A stretch of 39,707 bases of DNA from Paenibacillus sp. oral taxon 786 str. D14. Its GTDB lineage: Bacteria > Bacillota > Bacilli > Paenibacillales > Paenibacillaceae. This document shows positions 24,825 through 33,197 of the stretch, in pieces; position 1 is the first letter of the stretch, and each line of letters opens with the position of its first letter. The position numbers were made by a program, and so were the translations under genes. The DNA lies in the NCBI RefSeq assembly GCF_000159955.1, contig NZ_GG695970.1:49407-89113 (forward strand), in the 5' to 3' direction. Below the pieces are notes generated by a model. It worked only from the letters and a program-made list of their open reading frames with translations. It had not been told where the DNA came from and did not search any database.

Positions 24825-26444
24825 TTAATGGTTGACGAGTCCCCATCCGGCGGAAGGAATCTCTTCGTAGTCCTCCCGTTTCGTCTGTCCCAGCAGCGCG
24901 TAACGGATGGAGTCCACTAGCGCTTCCCAGCTCGCTTCGATGACGTTGCTGGACACGCCAACGGTATTCCAGGAATTGTGATAATCCTGGGATTCGATCA
25001 ATACACGTACCTTCGATGCGGTAGCATCTTTGTCGTCGAGGACGCGCACCTTGTAGTCCGACAAATGCATATCCTTCAAGCCTGGGTAATAGGTAATCAA
25101 GGCTTTGCGAAGCGCATTGTCGAGGGCGTTAACCGGACCGTTGCCTTCGGCCGCGGTGTAGACGCTGACTCCGTCAATCTTCAGCTTGACGAAGGCTTCA
25201 GAAACAACTGGACGGTCAGCGGTCTTCTCAACGAGCATCTTAAACGATTCGAAGACGAACAGTTCCTTCATATCGCCATTGGCCTGACGCAACAGCAATT
25301 CAAGCGAGGCGTCAGCGCCTTCGAATTGATACCCTTGATGCTCCAGTTCTTTAATCTTGGCGATAACTTGTTTGGTGTTCTCGTTCTCCGGATTGAACTC
25401 GATTCCCATCTCCTGCGCTTTGGACAGGATGTTGCTTTGTCCGGCCAATTCGGAGACGAGCACGCGCTGACGGTTACCGACCAGTTCGGGAGCGATGTGT
25501 TCATACGTCCGTGAATCGCGAAGGATGGCCGAGACGTGAATGCCTCCTTTATGGGCGAACGCGGCGTTCCCGACATACGGCTGGTTGACCGGCATATGCA
25601 CGTTGGCGATCTCACTGATGTAACGGGCGGTATTGGTCAGTTGCTTTAACCGGTCAGGTTCAAGCACTTCGTAGCCGAGCTTTAGCTGCAGATTTGGAAT
25701 AATCGAGCAGAGGTTGGCATTCCCGCAGCGCTCCCCGTATCCATTCATCGTCCCTTGGATTTGGCTTACGCCGGCACGGACGGCACTAAGCGAGTTGGCG
25801 ACGGCCAGCTCACAGTCGTTGTGAGTATGGATGCCCAGCTTCGAGCCGGGAATGACTTGGCACAATGCGCTGACGATATCATACACCTCGTGCGGCATCG
25901 TTCCGCCGTTTGTGTCACACATGACCAGCCAGTCTGCGCCAGCCTCTTCCGCTTTGCGTAAGACAGAGAGGGCGTATTCCGGATTGTTCTTATACCCGTC
26001 AAAAAAATGTTCCGCGTCAAAAATGACCTCGAGCCCTTGCCGCTTCAGATAAGCGATCGAATCGAAGATCATGGCGAGGTTTTCCTCTAACGTCGTTTGC
26101 AGCGCGGTATGCACATGGAAATCCCACGATTTTCCAACCAGCGTCGCAGCTGGAACACCGGCTTCGATCATCCGATTAAGGTTAGCATCATGTTCGGCTA
26201 GGCTGTCTTTTCGGCGTGTACTGCCAAAAGCGGTAATCTTGGCCTGCAGCTTCAGCTCCTTGACCCGCTTAAAAAATTCGATGTCCTTCCCGTTACTGCC
26301 CGGAATTCCACCTTCAATATAATGGACCCCAAGGTAATCCAGCTTTTTGGCGATCTTCAGCTTATCGTCCGCCGACAGGCTGATGCCCTCGCCTTGGGTA
26401 CCGTCTCGCAAGGTTGTGTCGAAGATGGATATTGGCTTTGACAT
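24825..26444 (-). CDS. cimA: (R)-citramalate synthase
   Basis: The 539-residue enzyme condenses pyruvate with acetyl-CoA to citramalate, opening a threonine-independent route to isoleucine. The DRE-TIM catalytic start FDTTLRDGTQGEG is at about 7-19; the metal ligands are in GIHTHNDCELAVANS and the GTMNGYGERCGNANL loop follows. The C-terminal LeuA-type regulatory dimer domain spans about 400-530. The GTQGEG motif distinguishes CimA from isopropylmalate synthase (GEQSPG type). The start is ATG 26444, following AAAGGGGGA; a TTG eight codons earlier would contain that site. The gene stands alone, with a palindrome over its promoter. Confidence 0.92.
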   Translation of the reverse strand: MSKPISIFDTTLRDGTQGEGISLSADDKLKIAKKLDYLGVHYIEGGIPGSNGKDIEFFKRVKELKLQAKITAFGSTRRKDSLAEHDANLNRMIEAGVPAATLVGKSWDFHVHTALQTTLEENLAMIFDSIAYLKRQGLEVIFDAEHFFDGYKNNPEYALSVLRKAEEAGADWLVMCDTNGGTMPHEVYDIVSALCQVIPGSKLGIHTHNDCELAVANSLSAVRAGVSQIQGTMNGYGERCGNANLCSIIPNLQLKLGYEVLEPDRLKQLTNTARYISEIANVHMPVNQPYVGNAAFAHKGGIHVSAILRDSRTYEHIAPELVGNRQRVLVSELAGQSNILSKAQEMGIEFNPENENTKQVIAKIKELEHQGYQFEGADASLELLLRQANGDMKELFVFESFKMLVEKTADRPVVSEAFVKLKIDGVSVYTAAEGNGPVNALDNALRKALITYYPGLKDMHLSDYKVRVLDDKDATASKVRVLIESQDYHNSWNTVGVSSNVIEASWEALVDSIRYALLGQTKREDYEEIPSAGWGLVNH

Positions 26445-26529
26445 GATCGAAGTATCCCCCTTTAGCAATGGATGAGGGTGGTTAGCTCTCCCCGAATGTT
26501 TAGTTTTTAATTAATAATTATAACATCAA

Positions 26530-26547
26530 CATGTTAAATGTAACATG
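26530..26547. promoter_or_regulatory. Palindrome at the cimA promoter
   Basis: CATGTTA-AATG-TAACATG is a perfect 7-bp inverted repeat. On the minus strand it lies just upstream of TATAAT (cimA -10) and covers the -35 position, so it could be an operator. The half-site spacing of 4 does not fit GlnR/TnrA. Confidence 0.5.
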
Positions 26548-26561
26548 CTTTTTTGAGAGAA

Positions 26562-26578
26562 CAGAAAGTATAAACTTC
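26562..26578 (+). repeat. 17-base dispersed repeat, copy 1
   Basis: CAGAAAGTATAAACTTC occurs identically at 28412-28428. Both copies are intergenic. Confidence 0.6.
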
Positions 26579-26661
26579 TTGCCCCTTAGCGATATTGACC
26601 GACTTTCCGGGGACAGGTATGCTGAACTTAGGAGTAACGTATGATAAACGAGGGGTAGGAA

Positions 26662-27969
26662 ATGAGAGATACCGCTGATTTTTACCCGGCGCGGGGTAGA
26701 GTCATTTTACATGTCGATATGAACGCTTTTTACTGCTCGGTTCATGAGGCGGAGGAGCCGGACAAATATCGAAACCGACCTACCGCGGTAGCGGGGAGCG
26801 TGGAGCTGCGCAAAGGAGTAATCGTCACCTGCTCGTATACCGCGCGTAGAATGGGAGTGTCGACCGGAATGACCGTGAGCCAAGGGCTGAAGAAATGTCC
26901 CGAGCTAATCGTCATCCAGCCGGATTTCCATCTATACCGCAAATATTCCCGGGCGTTTATGGACATTGCGTACGAATACACGCCGCTCCTTCAAGCGGTT
27001 TCCATCGACGAATGTTATCTCGATATCACCGGCTCCAAGCAATTTGGAACCCCGCTCGAAATTGCGAGTCAAATCCAACAGCGGATCCGTCACGAGCTGG
27101 GCCTTCCCTGTTCGATTGGGATTGCTCCCAACAAGCTGTTAGCCAAGATGGCTTCAGATATGAAAAAACCAAACGGCATCACTGTATTGCGCATCCGGGA
27201 CGTGCCGAAGCTGCTGTGGGACAAACCGTGCAGCGACTTGTTTGGCATCGGCCGAAAGACGGCCGAGAAGCTGAAGTCGATGCGGATCTATACGATCGGG
27301 CAGCTGGCGGCTGCGGACGAGCGCAAGCTGATCGAGCGATTTGGGGTGGCCGGTTCTTGGATGAAACAGGCGGCGAACGGCAGGGATGATTCGCCGGTGA
27401 GCGATGAGCGCGAGCGAAATAAATCGATTGGCCACACCACCACACTGCCGCGCGATATTAGCCGGATGGAGGACGTGCAACGCGTGCTGTTGAACATCGC
27501 GGATCAAGTCGCGCGCCGACTGCGGCGGCAAAATCTGATGGCACAGACGATCCAAATTACGATCCGCACCCCGGACATGAAGACGATCACCCGCTCGCAC
27601 AGTCTGGATACGGTAACCGAGCAGGCGGAGGTGATTTACCGGGAAGCCTGTGAGTTGTACCGCCGCCATTGGAGCGAAGACAAGTCGGTTCGTCTCCTAG
27701 GGATCACTTTACAAAATTTGGTTCCAAAGGAGGAATCCGCGCTGCAGCTCGATCTGTTTGATTATGAGCGGCAGCCCAAAAAAGAGTCATTAACGCGCAC
27801 AATGGACATGCTAAGAGACAAGTTCGGGGAAGACGCCGTGCTGACGGCAGGAATGCTGACCGATGATCCATCGGCATTGATCCGCAATCATCGCATTCGC
27901 GGGACTTCGCTGCAAACCGACTTTCTTCGCCAGAACCGGGAGGATTCGGACGGTCCACGTTCGGAGTAG
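26662..27969 (+). CDS. dinB: DNA polymerase IV (Y family)
   Basis: The 435-residue translesion polymerase has the palm metal ligands Asp19 (HVDMNAFYC) and Asp116-Glu117 (SIDECYLDIT). The CSIGIAPNKLLAKMASDMKKPNG segment and the HhH region with LFGIGRKTAEKL follow, then the little-finger domain. A sliding-clamp-binding motif QLDLF is at residues 362-366, with about 70 further residues after it, longer than a minimal DinB. No LexA box of the Bacillus type is seen in the 190 bases upstream, so damage induction is not evident. The start is ATG 26662, after AGGGGTAGG. Confidence 0.92.
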   Translation: MRDTADFYPARGRVILHVDMNAFYCSVHEAEEPDKYRNRPTAVAGSVELRKGVIVTCSYTARRMGVSTGMTVSQGLKKCPELIVIQPDFHLYRKYSRAFMDIAYEYTPLLQAVSIDECYLDITGSKQFGTPLEIASQIQQRIRHELGLPCSIGIAPNKLLAKMASDMKKPNGITVLRIRDVPKLLWDKPCSDLFGIGRKTAEKLKSMRIYTIGQLAAADERKLIERFGVAGSWMKQAANGRDDSPVSDERERNKSIGHTTTLPRDISRMEDVQRVLLNIADQVARRLRRQNLMAQTIQITIRTPDMKTITRSHSLDTVTEQAEVIYREACELYRRHWSEDKSVRLLGITLQNLVPKEESALQLDLFDYERQPKKESLTRTMDMLRDKFGEDAVLTAGMLTDDPSALIRNHRIRGTSLQTDFLRQNREDSDGPRSE

Positions 27970-28011
27970 GAATGATCACGTATTGGAATTGGAATAATAC
28001 GGAAAACGCAT

Positions 28012-28040
28012 TGAAATTGTAAACTATTTATATTATATTG
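28012..28040 (+). promoter_or_regulatory. Promoter of the ferredoxin gene
   Basis: TTGAAA at 28012-28017 and TATATT at 28035-28040, with a 17-base spacer. Confidence 0.6.
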
Positions 28041-28095
28041 GTCATGGTGATATAAAAAGCACCGGACTCGTACCGTTTATTCAGGAGGCAGATAA

Positions 28096-28341
<246 letters not shown>

Positions 28342-28364
28342 ACCTTTGGAATAACTGGGATAAG

Positions 28365-28404
28365 GAGCACCCTGCGCCGATTTTGGCGGGGGTGCTCTTT
28401 TTTT
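28365..28404 (+). terminator. Terminator of the ferredoxin gene
   Basis: GAGCACCC (28365-28372) pairs with GGGTGCTC (28390-28397), followed by seven T. Confidence 0.85.
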
Positions 28405-28406
28405 AA

Positions 28407-28515
28407 GATATCAGAAAGTATAAACTTCGGGCGATTGGCATCCTGATATCGCAAGAAAAACTTCCGCTAAACGCGGTCTGTCTACTTTGAATGTACGTCG
28501 ATAGACGTTTTTCTT
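28407..28515. repeat. Composite intergenic element with nested inverted repeats
   Basis: GATATCAG (28407-28414) is inverted at 28443-28450. AAGAAAAAC (28453-28461) is inverted at 28507-28515. ACGTC/GACGT flank a 4-base loop at 28495-28508. The first arm contains the 17-base repeat also seen at 26562, and the last contains GACGTTTTTCTT also seen at 5646. No ORF was found. Confidence 0.6.
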
Positions 28516-28856
28516 ATTAGATGATGCGGTGATCGCGATCGGGGGGCTGGGGTCTACTACCTCTGCTGCCCCCCTTTGCACGATTATCCCGCTGGCTCAG
28601 GTCGCTTTGTGCGGCTCTTTGAGGGATTATCCCGTTGGGTCCTGATGAGTTCTGAACGAAAGGGATAATCATGCAAAGAGCTGTGCAGTGATACGACTGA
28701 GGAACGGCGGCGTTTTTACCTTGATACCGACCTGCTGGTAGGTACTAAGTCGCAAAATTGCGGGATTGGCGAGAATTGGGTTAGGAACGCGGATTTTTTT
28801 GCCGATATAAGTAATGAAAGGGGATTTCTCAACTACTCTCTAATCTGGAGGAACTG
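28516..28856. other. Rest of the gene-free stretch before the L,D-transpeptidase
   Basis: It holds a perfect palindrome GATCGCGATC (28531-28540), a GGGGGGC/GCCCCCC hairpin (28541-28547 with 28568-28574), and the long GATTATCCC inverted repeat listed separately. From about 28690 to 28856 only the presumed promoter and leader of the next gene are present, with GGAGG before its ATG. Confidence 0.6.
28574..28678. repeat. 17-bp imperfect inverted repeat with GATTATCCC core
   Basis: CTTTGCACGATTATCCC (28574-28590) is inverted at 28662-28678 with one mismatch. Midway lies the palindrome GGGATTATCCC (28623-28633), so the GATTATCCC core occurs three times in about 100 bases. It has a MITE-like or REP-like layout, but no target duplication was identified. 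Confidence 0.6.
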
Positions 28857-30317
28857 ATGGGGAACTCGGCTTACCTTAAAAAATACGTGGAAAACCACCC
28901 GAACAATAAAATGGCCTGGTACCTGCTGGGCAAAGAATATGAAGCGAACGGGCAAGCGGGGAAAGCCCACTATTGTTATATTCAGGCGGGCAACGTGTAT
29001 GAGGCATTTGAATCCAGCAAAATTCCGCTACCGGAGGAAGTGCTGGCCGGCTATAAGGAAGGGCTGTTGCAGGAGTCACACCGGAAGGAGAAACGAAGCC
29101 GCTTCCTGCGCAAGCTCAGTCTTGCGCTGTTGATTGCGCTGCTGGTGTGGATTCCTTCCGCCCATGCGCCGGGGGATCGGCAGGCGGCGGTGCCCGTGAA
29201 CGCCGCCGATGCAGGTGCCGGTGACGATGCCGACCTCGGGGAGGCATCGGCGGAAGCGCAGAAGCCCGCCGGGGATGAGGCGGGCGAAGGTGCGCCTGCG
29301 GGGACGCCGGCCTTCTCGGAGCCGGCGTTCACCGCCATCGGCTTCGGCGGCGACCCTGCCGGGACGCAGGCGGAGGCCTTGGGCGGTTTGCTCGCGCTGC
29401 AGCGGCAAACCGCCGTTCCCCTGCTCCATGCCGCAGCGCTGGGCATGGAGCAGGCTGGCGACTGGCTGGTCTGGTCGGACGACCTGCCCGTCGCGTTTGG
29501 CTTGGAGCAGAGTCCGGCCGATGGTCGGACGGCGCTCCAAGCCTATGATGCGCGCGCGTGCGAATGCGCGCCGCCGGATTCGGCCGCGCTGCAGGAGCGC
29601 GCGCGGCATTGGATCCCGCAGCAGGAATCGCTGGGCGTGCTTGCCTCGGCGATGATCCACTACAAGCAGGCTAACGGTGTATGGCCTGCTAGCCTGCAAG
29701 ACCTGGTCGGGCCGTATCCCGACAACTGGATTGCCGGGACCGATCCGACCATGGTGCGGGCGTTTAAACCGCTGCTTGCGCAATTAAAACGCGAGGGTAC
29801 AGGCGCAACGGGAAATGCGAATGCGCCAGAAGTGCTCGCGGAGGGGATGGCTCCGGGGCAGCGGCCTTTTTTTGCCGAACCTTATGAAATGATCGTCGAT
29901 ACGAAAACGCACACATTGGCGGTGGTCAGCGGGAACGTCTTGATTCGGAGTTATCCGGTTGGATTGGGCGGCTCGCGAACGCCGGAGGGCACGTTTGTCA
30001 TCTCCGAAAAAGTGATCAACCCGAACGGAAGGGATAGCGGGGAATTTGGCAGCCGCGGCATGCAGCTGTCGGATACAAACTACGCGATTCACGGAACGAA
30101 TGAGCCGGACAGTATTGGAAAGGATGAGTCGCTAGGCTGCATCCGGATGGGCAAGAAGGATGTGGAAGAGCTGTTTGATCTGGTTCCGAAGGGGACGAGG
30201 GTGAGGATTGGGAAGGGGATTTTGCCGAAGCTGAAGAACGTCCCGGCGGAGCGTTTCGCCCTGGGCGATAGACAGGATCAGACTAATCCCCACCGCACTT
30301 ACCATTGGCTGAACTAG
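28857..30317 (+). CDS. L,D-transpeptidase (YkuD) with cytoplasmic N-domain and membrane anchor
   Basis: A 486-residue protein. Residues 1-75 are a short TPR-like helical region (MAWYLLGKEYEANGQAGKAHYCYIQAG). Residues 84-104 form one membrane helix. A long Ala/Gly/Glu-rich linker (about 105-160) and an unassigned domain follow. The YkuD catalytic domain (about 345-455) carries His412 in HGTNEP and the nucleophile Cys428 in SLGCIRM. The enzyme makes 3-3 cross-links in peptidoglycan or related bonds outside the membrane. The linker is markedly GC-rich at DNA level (29180-29340). The start is ATG 28857, after GGAGGAACTG. Confidence 0.88.
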   Translation: MGNSAYLKKYVENHPNNKMAWYLLGKEYEANGQAGKAHYCYIQAGNVYEAFESSKIPLPEEVLAGYKEGLLQESHRKEKRSRFLRKLSLALLIALLVWIPSAHAPGDRQAAVPVNAADAGAGDDADLGEASAEAQKPAGDEAGEGAPAGTPAFSEPAFTAIGFGGDPAGTQAEALGGLLALQRQTAVPLLHAAALGMEQAGDWLVWSDDLPVAFGLEQSPADGRTALQAYDARACECAPPDSAALQERARHWIPQQESLGVLASAMIHYKQANGVWPASLQDLVGPYPDNWIAGTDPTMVRAFKPLLAQLKREGTGATGNANAPEVLAEGMAPGQRPFFAEPYEMIVDTKTHTLAVVSGNVLIRSYPVGLGGSRTPEGTFVISEKVINPNGRDSGEFGSRGMQLSDTNYAIHGTNEPDSIGKDESLGCIRMGKKDVEELFDLVPKGTRVRIGKGILPKLKNVPAERFALGDRQDQTNPHRTYHWLN

Positions 30318-30318
30318 C

Positions 30319-30450
30319 TTAGGTTACGATCAATAGGACGGTAGTCACGATGACCAGCGCGGCAACGATGGAAATGGACCAGATGAGCGCTTTCTTGTTG
30401 ACTTCGTCCTTTTTCTTCTGGAGTGTAGGCGGTTTGCGCTTGGCAGACAT
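30319..30450 (-). CDS. 43-residue single-helix membrane protein
   Basis: The sequence begins with a strongly basic head (MSAKRKPPTLQKKKDEVNKK) and ends in one hydrophobic helix (ALIWSISIVAALVIVTTVLLIV), giving a tail-anchored layout. GAGGGG stands eight bases before ATG 30450; an ATG two codons earlier is too close to that site. The stop lies one base past the convergent L,D-transpeptidase stop, with no terminator between. No known family is recognised. Clean ribosome site, compact layout and amphipathic design support a real gene. Confidence 0.72.
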   Translation of the reverse strand: MSAKRKPPTLQKKKDEVNKKALIWSISIVAALVIVTTVLLIVT

Positions 30451-30650
30451 GAACATTTCCCCTCTCTAGCCTAGTTTAAAGCGATATTAGAGATGCTTTC
30501 TCCCTTATTGTAACGGCTTTCACGGCAAAATTCCATCACCCTGTTGTTTCTTTCACGTGCGGTTTAGGTTAAACTTTTCTTTTCTAACAGAAACAGCTAA
30601 ACTGATATTAGCAAAAATGCAAAGCGTAAGATCGGAGTGAACTGTACAAC

Positions 30651-31745
30651 GTGTTGTATCGCACATTGGGAAAACCGGTATTTTTTCGGATGGATCCGGA
30701 GAATGCCCATCATCTCGTTATCAACGGATTACATACTGCTGCTGCCGTTCCTGGAATGCTGCCGCTCTTGCGCGGAATGTACGGCGTGCCGGAAGCTCCG
30801 GAGCTCGCGACGGACTTATTTGGAATTCATTTTCCTTCCCCGGTGGGGTTAGCTGCCGGTCTTGATAAAAATGCCGACGCGGTGCCAGGTTTCTCCGCGA
30901 TCGGATTCGGATTTATGGAAGTGGGTACGGTGACGCCGCTGGGACAGCCCGGCAATGACCGTCCAAGGTTGTTCCGTTTGCCTTCCGACGAAGCGTTGAT
31001 TAACCGGATGGGCTTTAATAACCGCGGAACAGAGGCGATGGCACAGCGTCTGAAGGCGCTGAAGCACCGCCCGATTCCGATCGCCGTCAACATCGGCAAA
31101 AATAAAATCACGCCCAACGAAGAAGCCTACCGTGATTACGAGAAATGCATTTCGGACTTATATGAATACGCCGATTTTTTCGTTGTGAACATCAGTTCAC
31201 CAAATACGCCGGACTTACGTAAATTGCAGCATGGTAATGAGTTGGCTTCGCTGCTGACTGCTGTAAAGGACCGGATGGCGGCCGAAGCAAAGCGGCATGG
31301 CAAATCGAAGGCAGTGCTGGTTAAAATCGCGCCGGACGTGAGCTTTGATGAGCTGGAATATATGGTCGACACCATTCGCAATAGCGGCGTTTCCGGCATA
31401 ATCGCCACCAATACGACGTTGTCGCGGGACGGCCTCACGCACCAGAACGCTCGGGAAACTGGAGGCTTAAGCGGAAAACCGCTGAACGCGCGATCCACAG
31501 AGATCATCTCGCGCGTGTATCGGCAAACGGAAGGCCGATTGCCGATTATCGGATCGGGCGGGATTTTCACAGCGGAAGATGCCTATGCCAAAATCCGGGC
31601 TGGCGCCAGCTTAGTCGAAATCTACACTGCGTTGATCTACGAAGGCCCGGAAATCAACCGCAAACTGCATCGCGGCTTGCGGAAGTTGCTGCGCCGGGAC
31701 GGCTATCGCCATATCTCCGAGGCGGTTGGGGCGGATCTCCGATAA
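30651..31745 (+). CDS. pyrD: Dihydroorotate dehydrogenase, quinone-dependent (class 2)
   Basis: The 364-residue FMN enzyme oxidises dihydroorotate to orotate in pyrimidine synthesis and passes electrons to membrane quinones. The class 2 N-terminal helical extension (MLYRTLGKPVFFRMDPENAHH, about 40 residues) is present. Active-site features include PVGLAAGLDKNAD, the NRMGFNN loop and the catalytic serine in NISSPNTPDLR. The FMN phosphate site is GSGGI near residue 303. Bacillus uses class 1 enzymes in the pyr operon, so a free-standing class 2 gene is notable. The start is GTG 30651, ten bases after GGAGTGA. Confidence 0.93.
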   Translation: MLYRTLGKPVFFRMDPENAHHLVINGLHTAAAVPGMLPLLRGMYGVPEAPELATDLFGIHFPSPVGLAAGLDKNADAVPGFSAIGFGFMEVGTVTPLGQPGNDRPRLFRLPSDEALINRMGFNNRGTEAMAQRLKALKHRPIPIAVNIGKNKITPNEEAYRDYEKCISDLYEYADFFVVNISSPNTPDLRKLQHGNELASLLTAVKDRMAAEAKRHGKSKAVLVKIAPDVSFDELEYMVDTIRNSGVSGIIATNTTLSRDGLTHQNARETGGLSGKPLNARSTEIISRVYRQTEGRLPIIGSGGIFTAEDAYAKIRAGASLVEIYTALIYEGPEINRKLHRGLRKLLRRDGYRHISEAVGADLR

Positions 31746-31796
31746 GCTAAGCCGGCATCGATTCAAGCCGGGGGACAGAAGACAGGAGGCATAAGG

Positions 31797-32612
31797 ATGG
31801 ACAGTAGAGATTGGGGAACATTTTTGCTTCCATATGAACAAGCCGTAGAAGAACTGAAGGTTAAATTCAAGACGATGCGCGCCGAGCTGAAGAAACGCGA
31901 AGAGTATGCGCCAATCGAATTCGTAACCGGACGGGTTAAGAAAATCTCCAGCATTTTGGACAAGGCGAAGCGGTTAAATGTGTCCATGGACAATCTGGAG
32001 ACCGGAATCGAGGATATCGCAGGCATTCGCATTATGTGTCAGTTCGTTGAGGATATCCGCCGGGTGGCGGAATATATTCGTATGCGTAAGGACCTGAAGG
32101 TTCTTTACGAAAAGGACTACATTACAAACTACAAGGAAAGCGGCTATCGCAGCTTCCATATGATCGTGGAATATCCAGTGCAAACCGCGCTGGGTCAAAA
32201 GCAAGTGCTGGCCGAAATTCAGATTCGTACGCTGGCGATGAATTTTTGGGCGACGATTGAGCATTCTTTGAACTACAAGTATCGGGAAAGTCTGCCTGAA
32301 GAAATGCGGGGCCGGCTCAAAAAGGCTGCCGAAGCTGCATTCGTACTGGATAATGAAATGTCGAGCATTCGCCAGGAAATTTTGCAGGCGCAGAAGAGCT
32401 TTGAGGACGATTCTAACGTGGTTTCCTCCGTGCTTGCGTCGATTCATCAGCTTTATTTTTACCATCTGGTCAAAGAAGCCATCGAAAGCCAGGACCGGTT
32501 TAACCGGTTGTGGGAAGCGAAGGATTTTGATGGGCTGAAGCAGCTGCAGGTCGAACTGAAGGATCTGATCAAGCTGCACAAAAAAGTGGAGGAGCCCGGG
32601 GATGAGTTATGA
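31797..32612 (+). CDS. relQ: Small alarmone synthetase RelQ (GTP pyrophosphokinase)
   Basis: A 271-residue single-domain (p)ppGpp synthetase without hydrolase, TGS or ACT domains. Synthetase motifs are seen: YAPIEFVTGRVKKISSI, DIAGIRIMC, YKESGYRSFHMIVEYPV (with the G-loop tyrosine) and AEIQIRTLAMNFWATIEHSLNYK. It transfers pyrophosphate from ATP to GTP or GDP under stress and in Bacillales forms tetramers. GACAGGAGG precedes ATG 31797. Its 3' end overlaps the DUF309 gene by 11 bases, so the two are translated together. Confidence 0.93.
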   Translation: MDSRDWGTFLLPYEQAVEELKVKFKTMRAELKKREEYAPIEFVTGRVKKISSILDKAKRLNVSMDNLETGIEDIAGIRIMCQFVEDIRRVAEYIRMRKDLKVLYEKDYITNYKESGYRSFHMIVEYPVQTALGQKQVLAEIQIRTLAMNFWATIEHSLNYKYRESLPEEMRGRLKKAAEAAFVLDNEMSSIRQEILQAQKSFEDDSNVVSSVLASIHQLYFYHLVKEAIESQDRFNRLWEAKDFDGLKQLQVELKDLIKLHKKVEEPGDEL

Positions 32613-33093
32613 GCCGCTGTTTGTGGCGTATCTCGTATATTTCAACCGCGACCGCGATTACTTCGAGTGCCATGAGGTGCTCGAAGAATTGTGGCTAGAG
32701 CAGGGGCATAGTCCGCTGTATAAGGGACTGCTGCAGGTTGCTGTCGGATTATTCCACGCGCGGCGCGGCAATTTGTCCGGCGGACGGAAGATGCTGCAAT
32801 CCGCTTTAGAGCGGTTGGCCCCCTATCCGGAACACACGCTTGGCATCGACCTGGGGAAGCTGCGTCGGGACACGGAAGCGTACGTCCGGCAGCTGACAGA
32901 AGGGAGTATTCAAGCTTTTACGTATTACGACCTCACGATCCAGGTGCTGGACCCGGAGTTGGTGCGCCTGGTGGCGGAGGCTTCTCATAACATCGCCCCG
33001 AACATTCCGCAGCGGCGCACGCCGCAGCGCGGGGAGAAGCATGCGGAGCGACAGCGGAAGCTGGAACAAAGGAGAGCGCGTGAACAAGGCTGA
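32602..33093 (+). CDS. DUF309 family protein
   Basis: A 163-residue soluble protein. The helical core FNRDRDYFECHEVLEELWLEQ (about 14-34), KGLLQVAVGLFHARRGN and the following helices are the DUF309 signature. The C-terminus is a strongly basic tail (QRRTPQRGEKHAERQRKLEQRRAREQG), perhaps for nucleic acid contact. The biochemical function of DUF309 is unknown. Start ATG 32602 lies inside relQ, with GGAGGAG upstream, and a terminator follows at 33099. Coupling to relQ suggests, but does not show, a link to stringent control. Confidence 0.85.
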   Translation: MSYEPLFVAYLVYFNRDRDYFECHEVLEELWLEQGHSPLYKGLLQVAVGLFHARRGNLSGGRKMLQSALERLAPYPEHTLGIDLGKLRRDTEAYVRQLTEGSIQAFTYYDLTIQVLDPELVRLVAEASHNIAPNIPQRRTPQRGEKHAERQRKLEQRRAREQG

Positions 33094-33098
33094 GAGCG

Positions 33099-33133
33099 GC
33101 CCGTCCCCCGGTGTTGGGGAGACGGGCGTTTTT
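33099..33133 (+). terminator. Terminator of relQ-DUF309 operon
   Basis: GCCCGTC (33099-33105) pairs with GACGGGC (33121-33127), with an inner CC/GG, followed by TTTTT. Confidence 0.75.
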
Positions 33134-33197
33134 ACGGTATGCCGTTTGCACAAGGCTGCTACCAACAGGATTGAAACAAAGAATGGATGGGACAAGC

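Noticed and set aside
26530..26547. GlnR/TnrA box at cimA
   Set aside because: The half sites TGTTA and TAACA are separated by 4 bases, not 7.
26469..26661. LexA box before dinB
   Set aside because: No sequence close to the Bacillus CGAAC-N4-GTTCG type site was seen.
33111..33197. An N-terminal extension of the RsmF protein
   Set aside because: It starts inside the terminator of the previous operon and adds residues not expected for the family.
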